This document shows, in pieces, positions 1 through 4,704 of a DNA stretch of 5,050 nucleotides. A model generated the notes under the pieces. The model was given only the letters and a program-made list of their open reading frames with translations, did no database searches and was not told the origin of the DNA. The position numbers and the translations under genes are program-made. Position 1 is the first letter of the stretch. Each line of letters opens with the position of its first letter. The DNA is taken from contig JAKFYP010000219.1 in NCBI GenBank assembly GCA_021730835.1, positions 1-5,050 of the forward strand, written 5' to 3'. The stretch is from Alphaproteobacteria bacterium. Lineage in GTDB: Bacteria; Pseudomonadota; Alphaproteobacteria; Rickettsiales; UBA998.

Positions 1-192
1 GCGTGACGTGGGCATCCGCCGCCCGCCGTTACCCACATACCCACCGGCGCAACCACAACCATCAGTGGTAAGTTTATGATGATGGCAGGGGGAATGACCT
101 GGACCTTAATTTACCCCGGATGCTGGTCGAACAATGGGGTGCAGTTCAAGTGATTTTCCAGGCGGCTGTTATTCGAATCCACATAGACCTGT
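1..192. other. Unassigned left edge, no supported gene
   Basis: I recognise no gene here. One plus-strand frame is open from the window edge to a TGA at 77-79 and would give a short Pro-rich C-terminus (ending PQPSVVSL), possibly the tail of an upstream gene. Three tandem ATG codons (76-84) overlap that stop, but their frame closes after 25 codons at 151-153. A third frame is open from 72 to 245 with an ATG at 120 (41 aa) and no clear ribosome binding site. On the minus strand, a hydrophobic frame without similarity that I can name runs off the left edge. None is long enough to call. Confidence 0.3.
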
Positions 193-221
193 TTGAATCC
201 TTGATTTATAAAACGTATTAT
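193..221 (+). promoter_or_regulatory. Sigma70-type promoter for the 276-792 gene
   Basis: A -35 box TTGAAT (193-198) and a -10 box TATTAT (216-221) are separated by exactly 17 bp inside an AT-rich stretch. Transcription would start near 228, about 48 nt before the ATG at 276. Each box differs from consensus at only one position. This is seen in the sequence; activity is inferred. Confidence 0.6.
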
Positions 222-275
222 CGCATTCTACAACAATCCACTTGATGTTGCCACACTTCAATGAAGAATGGCCTT

Positions 276-792
276 ATGAAGAAACACGAGCGAGTTATTC
301 TGCACCGGGAAGCACTTTACAACGAAGTGTGGAAAACGCCGATCCTCCAGCTTTCCAGGAAATACTGCATGTCGGACGGTCGGCCTGGCGAAGATATGCA
401 GGCGCATGCAGATTCCCCTTCCTCCCCGCGGCTATTGGGCGAAATCCGCGCATGGTCATAAAATGAAAAAGCGGTCACTGCCGCCGTTGACCGGCAGCGG
501 GCTGGAACAGGTGGTGCTGGACAAATCGGCGGAAGAATTGCTGCGGATCGCCAGGAAAAGACGCGCCACCAGCCAGGATCGCAATAAAGAAAAAGAGCGT
601 GTTCACCGGCTGAAAAAAGAGCTGGCAAGCTGGGAAATGAGCCAGCGCATCCGCGCCTATGTCGCCGCCATGCAGCACACCGATTACGCCGGAACCGCCG
701 ACCGCGCCGAATTTCTGGCCTGGGCGGAAACCTACGCCGACCATCTAGACCCGACCGTAGACTTCCGCATCGAAGTGCTGGATATGCCCTAA
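276..792 (+). pseudogene. Frameshifted small HTH-like hypothetical protein with PPRGYW motif
   Basis: Two reading frames join into one protein of about 171 aa if a single extra G at 378-379 is removed. The first frame (276-377) encodes a piece ending LSRKYCMSD. The second frame (from 379) continues VGLAKICRRMQIPLPPRGYW and runs to the stop at 790-792. From memory, the joined sequence matches a common proteobacterial hypothetical family with the core 'LYxEVWxxPxxxLAxxYGISDVxLxKxCxxxxIPxPPRGYWA'. The N-terminal half (about residues 12-47) resembles a helix-turn-helix; residues 98-118 are charged and may be helical or coiled coil; the C-terminus has the family's LAWAxxxADxLDP signature (about 147-159). 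I preferred the ATG at 276 over 261 because the similarity begins there; neither has a strong Shine-Dalgarno sequence. As read, the product is truncated. A sequencing or assembly error is possible. The function is unknown; DNA binding is inferred. Confidence 0.75.
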
Positions 793-794
793 GC

Positions 795-845
795 GATATA
801 TGCTACGGCATATATCTGCGCCGAAATATATGCAGTAGCATATAC
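795..845. repeat. Twin 20-bp palindromes in inverted orientation
   Basis: Two hairpin-forming palindromes lie side by side in the gap after the stop at 792. The first has perfect 9-bp arms GATATATGC (795-803) and GCATATATC (808-816) around TACG. The second has 7-bp arms TATATGC (827-833) and GCATATA (838-844) around AGTA. The reverse complement of 796-815 matches 826-845 at 18 of 20 positions. Their centres are 30 bp apart, close to three helical turns, which suits a paired protein-binding site. No T-run follows either hairpin, so a simple intrinsic terminator is unlikely. Confidence 0.65.
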
Positions 846-868
846 GGTACTGGGGAGAGAAAGGGCGC

Positions 869-907
869 GCGGTTTATTTTAACCGCTATACCGGTACTAA
901 TAGTACC
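869..907. repeat. Hairpin cluster in the gap before abiEii
   Basis: A 6-bp stem GCGGTT (869-874)/AACCGC (881-886) with a 6-nt loop is followed by the palindrome TACCGGTA (889-896) and a second 6-bp stem GGTACT (893-898)/AGTACC (902-907) with a 3-nt loop. CGGTACT also occurs at 845-851, so the motif appears twice, 47 bp apart. The cluster lies between convergent genes. It may help separate their transcripts, but no U-tract supports a classic terminator. I see no gene in 793-947. Confidence 0.45.
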
Positions 908-947
908 CAAATACGAGAAAAAATGAACCGCCTCCAATACGCTTCTT

Positions 948-1907
948 CTATAAGAGATCGCGCAGCTCGTCGAACCGTGCCAGTACCTCCGCCCATGACG
1001 GATAGCGCGTGTAACAGAGCTTTCCGCACTGTCGCTCGTATTCGGATTCTATCATGCGCGATATCTCCGGCGTCGGGAAAAGCGCCTCGCTTTTCGCAAA
1101 GACCATCCCCTCCGGATAGCAGTAATAGGTGGGGAAATATTGGCGGGTGACGCGGTCGTAGTCCATTTTGATCTGCCCGTATTCTTCCGATTGCAGCATC
1201 CGGCGCACCTCATCGCGCCCGGCCAGGTGGTACAGGTCGTAATAGTGGCGCGTTTGCCCGCCGACCTCCGTGCCGTCCTTTTTCCACATTTCGATTCTCT
1301 TATGGATGGCGAACAGCTTCTCGACAAACGTCCGCCGGAAATGCAGCAACCGCATCCGGAACGTCCCCTCATCCGATGCGCCCAGCGAGGTTCCAGTCTC
1401 TTTTAGAAATTGTGCGAGGAAGGATTGCAACTCAACCGTCACCGTCGGCTCCCGCCCGCTCGCAATACCGGATTCCAGCAGCACATTCGGCGCAAGTTCG
1501 CCCGCCGCCGCGAATAGCTGCGTGTAGCTGAAAAGATCGTTGCGGCCAAATCCGCCGAAGGTTTTGCTCTCATCCTTCAAGAAGGTCAGCGGAACCGCCG
1601 CCACTGCATCGCGCAGCTTCTTGAGATGGCGGTCGACGGCATTGGTGCCGAGCGGCGGGGAATAGGCCTGCGGATCGAGGAAGATGTCGATGTCTTCCGA
1701 AAACCGCTCAATCAGGTTCCATCCTTTGGAGAGGCTGGTTCCTCCCTTGAAGATCACCTTGTCGCCCGCTTCCTGCACCAGCGCGCGCAGCGCTTCCGTG
1801 ACGTAATAATCTTTCTCGATCAGCGCCGCGCGAAGGCCACGGCTCTTAAAATGCTGCGCTGCGCGGACGATGGCCTGTTCAAAATCCGGATGTTCCAAAA
1901 GTTTCAT
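948..1907 (-). CDS. abiEii: AbiEii-type nucleotidyltransferase toxin (type IV TA)
   Basis: This 319-aa cytoplasmic protein carries the nucleotidyltransferase signature of the AbiEii family (Pfam AbiEii, PF08843): an EKDYY motif at 31-35, FKGGTSLSK at 53-61, then RFSEDIDIFLD at 68-78, where D72 and D74 are the expected metal-binding acidic residues. Downstream family blocks are also present: RRTFVEKLFAIHKR (191-204, with K197) and RHYYDL (220-225). Length is normal and all motifs look intact, so the toxin is probably functional. Known family members act as NTP-dependent toxins, some by adding nucleotides to tRNA 3' ends; which substrate applies here cannot be read. The ATG lies 3 bp past the antitoxin stop and has no good Shine-Dalgarno, so translation is probably coupled to the antitoxin. 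That keeps the antitoxin made first. The pair is an abortive-infection type phage defence module by family knowledge. Confidence 0.93.
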   Translation of the reverse strand: MKLLEHPDFEQAIVRAAQHFKSRGLRAALIEKDYYVTEALRALVQEAGDKVIFKGGTSLSKGWNLIERFSEDIDIFLDPQAYSPPLGTNAVDRHLKKLRDAVAAVPLTFLKDESKTFGGFGRNDLFSYTQLFAAAGELAPNVLLESGIASGREPTVTVELQSFLAQFLKETGTSLGASDEGTFRMRLLHFRRTFVEKLFAIHKRIEMWKKDGTEVGGQTRHYYDLYHLAGRDEVRRMLQSEEYGQIKMDYDRVTRQYFPTYYCYPEGMVFAKSEALFPTPEISRMIESEYERQCGKLCYTRYPSWAEVLARFDELRDLL

Positions 1908-1910
1908 AGA

Positions 1911-2657
1911 TCAGAATCGTTTCTTTGCATACCACACGCGCGCATTCGGCAATGCACTGTAAAGCCCGAAGTCGAATCGTGACAAGGAATTTAGCGATGC
2001 GCGCAATGCATCGAGCGTACCGACATCCCTGCCAAGCTCTTCCCCCAGCGCGCCCAGAAGCGCGCGAACGCGCGGCGGTTCGGTCTCCGCCACCTGCACA
2101 AGGCGCTGATACCGCCCTTGCTCTGCAAGAAGCGCCAATGTCTTCCTGATGGTTTCCTGCGACGACAGCTCGCCGGTTCTTCCGCCCCGACGCAGAAAAT
2201 CCAGCAGCGCGGCATCGGTCTCGGAGAGATCAGCCCATGCTTCCGGCCTGCGCGTGTGAACCACGGCGTCCTTCCCGATAAGTTTGCGCGGTACACTGGA
2301 GGCATTGGTCGCCATTTCGCTCCGCCTGGCGTTCTGCGTGGTAAAGCCCAGAAGATTGGCCGCGGCAATGCCCGCCGGGAATAAGCGCGCGCCGCTGGCT
2401 GCCAGCCTCTGCACCGCAGTGGGGTTGGGCTGGCTTTTGCCGAATGCGGTCTGGCGTGTATGGTAATAGGTTCCCTTGCTCAGCCGCTCGATCTTCCCCT
2501 CCCGCGCCAGGCGCGACAATGCCTGGGCAACGGCCGGAAAAGGCTGATCGCGGAAATCCTCAAAACGCCACAAGCGCTCCCCGCCGCTTTCTATGCGATG
2601 GCGAACCAGCGCCGCAGTCTGGCGCGAAAACGCGGGATGTGAGGATTCTGCTTTCAT
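1911..2657 (-). CDS. abiEi: AbiEi/DUF6088-type antitoxin and autoregulator (type IV TA)
   Basis: This 248-aa protein lies immediately upstream of the AbiEii toxin, in the standard antitoxin-first order. Residues about 27-66 form a winged helix-turn-helix: an amphipathic run through FPAVAQALSRLAREGKIERL, then the wing KGTYYHTR. A central segment (about 80-136) with FPAGIAAANLLGFTTQ and the later VPRKLIGKDAVVHTRR matches the layout of the DUF6088/AbiEi antitoxins. In the family, the antitoxin both neutralises the toxin and represses the operon by binding inverted repeats in the promoter. A fitting inverted repeat sits at 2687-2718. The ATG is only about one base from the predicted transcription start and has no ribosome binding site, so the mRNA is probably leaderless. 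Family assignment is firm from context plus the wHTH; the exact subfamily is less certain. Confidence 0.85.
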   Translation of the reverse strand: MKAESSHPAFSRQTAALVRHRIESGGERLWRFEDFRDQPFPAVAQALSRLAREGKIERLSKGTYYHTRQTAFGKSQPNPTAVQRLAASGARLFPAGIAAANLLGFTTQNARRSEMATNASSVPRKLIGKDAVVHTRRPEAWADLSETDAALLDFLRRGGRTGELSSQETIRKTLALLAEQGRYQRLVQVAETEPPRVRALLGALGEELGRDVGTLDALRASLNSLSRFDFGLYSALPNARVWYAKKRF

Positions 2658-2664
2658 ATTCTAA

Positions 2665-2693
2665 ATTATGCATTTTTAGAGGCAGCATGTCAA
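2665..2693 (-). promoter_or_regulatory. Promoter of the abiEi-abiEii operon, probably leaderless
   Basis: On the minus strand, TTGACA (2693 to 2688) is a perfect -35 box, followed by a 17-bp spacer and CATAAT (2670 to 2665), five of six matches to the -10 consensus. The expected start of transcription is about 2658, next to the A of the antitoxin ATG at 2657. There is no Shine-Dalgarno between -10 and ATG. This is one of the strongest promoter matches in the window. Confidence 0.78.
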
Positions 2694-2718
2694 GTTTTGT
2701 AGCAAAAAAACTTGACAT
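2687..2718. promoter_or_regulatory. 12-bp perfect inverted repeat, likely abiE operator
   Basis: ATGTCAAGTTTT (2687-2698) and AAAACTTGACAT (2707-2718) are perfect inverted 12-bp arms separated by 8 bp. The left arm contains the -35 box of the abiE promoter, so a protein bound here would block RNA polymerase. AbiEi antitoxins are known to repress through inverted repeats, which makes it the first candidate binder. The XRE protein encoded at 2827 is the alternative. The right arm also places a TTGACA pointing towards the XRE gene, but no fitting -10 box lies 16-18 bp beyond it. Confidence 0.7.
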
Positions 2719-2760
2719 ACTAGGTTTGGTGTTCTGCGCCTTTCCAAGCCGTTCATCGTA

Positions 2761-2790
2761 TTAACATATTGATATTATTGTGTTTATGTC
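2761..2790 (+). promoter_or_regulatory. Possible AT-rich promoter for the XRE gene
   Basis: The AT-rich stretch before the XRE gene holds candidate elements: a TATTAT (2773-2778) that could be a -10 box with only a poor -35 (GTTCAT, 2751-2756), and a TTAACA (2761-2766) that resembles a -35 box with a poor -10 (TATGTC, 2785-2790). Neither pair is convincing. A promoter must lie between 2718 and 2814 if the gene is transcribed on its own. Confidence 0.3.
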
Positions 2791-2826
2791 TATGTGGTGT
2801 GTCTCCCGCAATAAGAGGAGAAAACC

Positions 2827-3051
2827 ATGCAATATAGCACCCATCTTCTGCGCCACTGGCGCTTCACCATCGGGCAGAATATCCACCGGCGCCGCGCCCA
2901 GCAGAAATTACCGCTGCGGAAACTCGCCCGCCTCACCGGCCTATCGGAATTGCTGCTCGACCATTACGAGTTGGGAAAGAACGAGATCGGCCTGGACGAA
3001 TTACTCAAGATCGCCTGTGCACTGGAAGTAGAGCTAAAAGAGTTAATTTAG
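2827..3051 (+). CDS. Small XRE/Cro-CI family HTH regulator
   Basis: This 74-aa protein is almost entirely one helix-turn-helix domain of the XRE (Cro/CI) family. It runs from IGQNIHRRRAQQ (15-26) through LRKLARLTGLSELLLDHYELG (30-50), which holds the recognition helix, to the closing LDELLKIACALEVELKELI (56-74). The length suits a stand-alone regulator of the restriction controller (C-protein) or antitoxin size class. The start is well defined: AGAGGAG (2814-2820) lies 6 nt before the ATG. It is transcribed away from abiE and towards the DUF5131-tcmP pair, with a terminator between. It probably regulates one of these modules; which one cannot be decided from sequence. An overlapping frame (2780-3031) encodes nothing recognisable and has no such ribosome binding site. 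Confidence 0.87.
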   Translation: MQYSTHLLRHWRFTIGQNIHRRRAQQKLPLRKLARLTGLSELLLDHYELGKNEIGLDELLKIACALEVELKELI

Positions 3052-3090
3052 GCACTTCCGGGGCATCCACTTCCATGAGATGGTAAAATA

Positions 3091-3112
3091 GCGGCCATAG
3101 GGCTGCCTTTTT
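3091..3112 (+). terminator. Intrinsic terminator after the XRE gene
   Basis: A 6-bp stem GCGGCC (3091-3096)/GGCTGC (3101-3106), with one G-U pair and an ATAG loop, is followed by CTTTTT (3107-3112). It lies 40 bp past the XRE stop and 22 bp before the DUF5131 start. It should end or reduce XRE transcripts, so DUF5131 is either read through at lower level or has its own promoter. An extended -10-like TGGTAAAAT (3081-3089) just upstream has no good -35 partner. Confidence 0.65.
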
Positions 3113-3123
3113 ATTTCATATTC

Positions 3124-3128
3124 AAGGA
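3124..3128 (+). promoter_or_regulatory. Ribosome binding site favouring the 3135 start of DUF5131
   Basis: AAGGA (3124-3128) lies 6 nt before the ATG at 3135. The alternative in-frame ATG at 3219, where family similarity begins, has no purine-rich site at suitable distance. Confidence 0.6.
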
Positions 3129-3134
3129 ACGCCG

Positions 3135-3980
3135 ATGGCAGAAACAATTGATCTATTTGCGAATGACGCCGCTTTTCGAGAGCGGACATTTTCGCCGGGA
3201 CATGTTATCGATAAGCACATGTCGACCAAATCCAACATCGAATGGACGGAATTCACCTGGAACCCAGCGACGGGCTGCACGAAAATCTCGCCCGGCTGCA
3301 AGCATTGCTACGCCGAGGTGATGGCTGAGCGTCTCCAGGCGATGGGCGCGCCGGGCTACGAGAACGGCTTTAAGCTTCAGCTCCACCCCGACCGACTGAC
3401 GCAACCGCTCAAGCGGAAGAAGCCCACCACCTATTTCGTCAATTCCATGAGTGACCTGTTCCATGAGGACATTCCCTTCGATTATCTGGATCAGGTCTTT
3501 GACGTTATCCGGCAGACACCGCATCATACCTATCAAATACTCACCAAGCGGCCGGAAAAGGCAGAGGAATATTTTCAGCAACGCGCAGTTCCCGCCAATG
3601 CATGGCTGGGCGTATCAGTGGAAGATAAAAAATACGGTCTGCCGCGCATCGATATACTGCGCCGGATCAATGCCGCTACACGTTTTCTCTCCGTTGAGCC
3701 GCTACTGGAAGATTTGGGTATATTCGACCTTACCAACATTCACTGGGTAATCGTCGGCGGAGAATCTGGCACGAAGGCCCGCCCCATGAAGCCGGAATGG
3801 GTGGAAGGTATCGCCAGTCAATGCATCGCCGCCGGTACGGCGTTCTTCTTCAAGCAGTGGGGCGCATGGGGTGCGGACGGCGTAAAGCGCTCTAAGCACG
3901 CCAATGGCCGGGAATTCCAAGGCAAGACCTGGGACGGCGTTCCCACCGGCGCGCAGATGAATCTCGCCCTCAGTTCGTAA
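3135..3980 (+). CDS. DUF5131 (phage Gp37/Gp68, three-Cys-motif) radical-SAM-like protein
   Basis: This 281-aa protein shows the hallmark blocks of the DUF5131/Gp37-Gp68 family: SNIEWTEFTWNPATGC (33-48), the cysteine cluster C48-x6-C55-x2-C58-Y59, YFVNSMSDLFHEDIP (100-114), YQILTKRPE (133-141), WLGVSVED (157-164), RFLSVEPLLE (183-192), WVIVGGESG (204-212) with ARPM after it, and FFFKQWGAW (237-245). Three closely spaced cysteines followed by Tyr suggest an iron-sulphur, radical-SAM-like centre, although the spacing is not the canonical CxxxCxxC. The family occurs in phages and islands and is regularly paired with TcmP, as here (92-bp gap). Substrate and reaction are unknown. Similarity begins at M29 (3219), but the better ribosome binding site supports 3135, giving a 28-aa extension. 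The C-terminal GKTWDGVP is also typical. The gene looks complete. Confidence 0.92.
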   Translation: MAETIDLFANDAAFRERTFSPGHVIDKHMSTKSNIEWTEFTWNPATGCTKISPGCKHCYAEVMAERLQAMGAPGYENGFKLQLHPDRLTQPLKRKKPTTYFVNSMSDLFHEDIPFDYLDQVFDVIRQTPHHTYQILTKRPEKAEEYFQQRAVPANAWLGVSVEDKKYGLPRIDILRRINAATRFLSVEPLLEDLGIFDLTNIHWVIVGGESGTKARPMKPEWVEGIASQCIAAGTAFFFKQWGAWGADGVKRSKHANGREFQGKTWDGVPTGAQMNLALSS

Positions 3981-4059
3981 CCTTTCCTCGAAGCCGTGTG
4001 TTGCATGAGCCGGGCATTGTCCCGTCTGCATTGCTGCCCCTTCGATTCCCCAATAAATC

Positions 4060-4064
4060 AGGAG
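4060..4064 (+). promoter_or_regulatory. Ribosome binding site fixing the TTG start of tcmP
   Basis: AGGAG (4060-4064) lies 8 nt before TTG at 4073. The upstream in-frame ATG at 3998 has no ribosome binding site and would add 25 residues with no family similarity, so TTG is the likely start. Confidence 0.7.
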
Positions 4065-4072
4065 TAAATATT

Positions 4073-4576
4073 TTGTCACACAAACCCTATAACTGGTCAA
4101 ATTCCCGAAAACCGCCACTGTTGCAACCGCACAGTATCGCCAAGCACGAGGTCATCGAAGCCTACCTGGAGCGCTACATCGAGGTGCTGACCGCCGACCC
4201 GCGCCAGGACGGGTTGCGGCTCACCATCGTTGACGGCTTCTCCGGCGGCGGCATGTATCGCCATGCCGAGACCGGCGAGCTATGTGCCGGTTCGCCCCTC
4301 ATTTTTCTGGACACCATCCGCCGCATGGAAGCGGCCATACAATCCGAGCGTACGAAGGATTTTTGTATCGACGCCAACTATTACTTCATCGACAGCGATG
4401 CCACGGCTCTGGCCTTCCTCAAATCGCAGCTGCGCAAACAGGGCTATGGCAAATTAATCGGCGAACGCATCTTTCTACTACACGGCACTTTCGCCCGCCT
4501 TTTCCCAGGGTTGATGGAAGTGATTATCGCCCGCCGCGGACGTGTGTTGTTTGAGCCACCACCACTCCCCCCTTGA
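4073..4576 (+). pseudogene. tcmP: Truncated three-Cys-motif partner protein TcmP
   Basis: The 167-aa product begins in the way typical of TcmP (TIGR04474): SHKPYNWS, PLLQPHSIAKHEVIEAYLERY (15-35), then LRLTIVDGFSGGGMY (48-62) and GSPLIFLD (73-80). DGFSGGG resembles the SAM-binding motif I of DNA methyltransferases, and YYFIDSDATALAFLK (103-117) resembles motif II with its ribose-binding acidic residue, so a class I SAM-dependent Rossmann fold is inferred. Family proteins are, from memory, roughly twice this long. Here similarity ends at RRGRVLF (154-160), where a residue run like LLDQ would be expected. Instead a palindromic repeat provides EPPPLPP and the TGA (4574-4576). The remaining C-terminal half is absent, because fliX starts 32 bp after the repeat. 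The gene is therefore most likely inactive, or encodes only the N-terminal domain. It follows DUF5131 and is probably co-transcribed with it. Confidence 0.85.
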
Positions 4577-4672
4577 GGGGGAGTCGAAGAGCCGAGGATG
4601 CAATCCGAAGGCGATTCGGTGGGGGGGATGTTTCCTATCTGCCCCCCACCGCTCCCCCTCAAGAGAGAGCGA
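4553..4672. repeat. GC-rich palindromic repeat interrupting tcmP
   Basis: About 120 bp contain successive hairpins: CTCCCCC (4565-4571)/GGGGGAG (4577-4583); CCGAA (4605-4609)/TTCGG (4615-4619); and a perfect 10-bp stem CGGTGGGGGG (4617-4626)/CCCCCCACCG (4642-4651). A weaker CGCTC (4651-4655)/GAGCG (4667-4671) stem follows. The 'CTCCCCCTTGAGGGGGAGtcg...ccgaaggcgA-TCGGtgggggg' pattern is the style of the small palindromic elements found in many copies in alphaproteobacterial genomes, from memory. It lies at the point where tcmP similarity stops and supplies the stop codon. Exact ends are uncertain; no obvious target-site duplication is visible. Confidence 0.75.
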
Positions 4673-4701
4673 AACATACGGGGCAATCAGGAAACATTTT
4701 T
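4628..4701 (+). terminator. Possible terminator formed by repeat and fliX flank
   Basis: Positions 4628-4645 and 4680-4697 are complementary at 15 of 18 positions: a 9-bp outer stem (ATGTTTCCT with AGGAAACAT) and a 6-bp inner stem (TGCCCC with GGGGCA) around three mismatches. TTTTT (4697-4701) follows directly. It would stop plus-strand transcripts coming from tcmP before they run into fliX. The left arm overlaps the repeat's own 10-bp G/C hairpin, so the two folds exclude each other. Confidence 0.45.
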
Positions 4702-4704
4702 CTA

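Noticed and set aside
76..153. Tandem ATG start overlapping an upstream stop, as a coupled small gene
   Set aside because: The frame closes after 25 codons and shows no recognisable motif; kept only as a note in the left-edge entry.
172..200. TTCGAATCC, resembling a tRNA T-arm, as a possible attachment site
   Set aside because: The flanking bases pair at only 3 of 5 positions of a T-stem, and no acceptor or anticodon arms are visible nearby.
915..947. Minus-strand T-run (TTTTTT) after abiEii as an intrinsic terminator
   Set aside because: No stable GC stem stands immediately before the T-run on that strand.
2780..3031. Overlapping plus-strand frame of 83 codons across the XRE gene
   Set aside because: It has no ribosome binding site or motif, and the other frame is a clear HTH protein with a strong ribosome binding site.
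3998..4072. ATG at 3998 as the start of tcmP
   Set aside because: No ribosome binding site, and the added residues do not resemble TcmP; the TTG at 4073 has AGGAG at good spacing and begins the family sequence.
4553..4672. CRISPR array
   Set aside because: The repeated elements are nested palindromes of differing sequence, with no regular repeat-spacer pattern.
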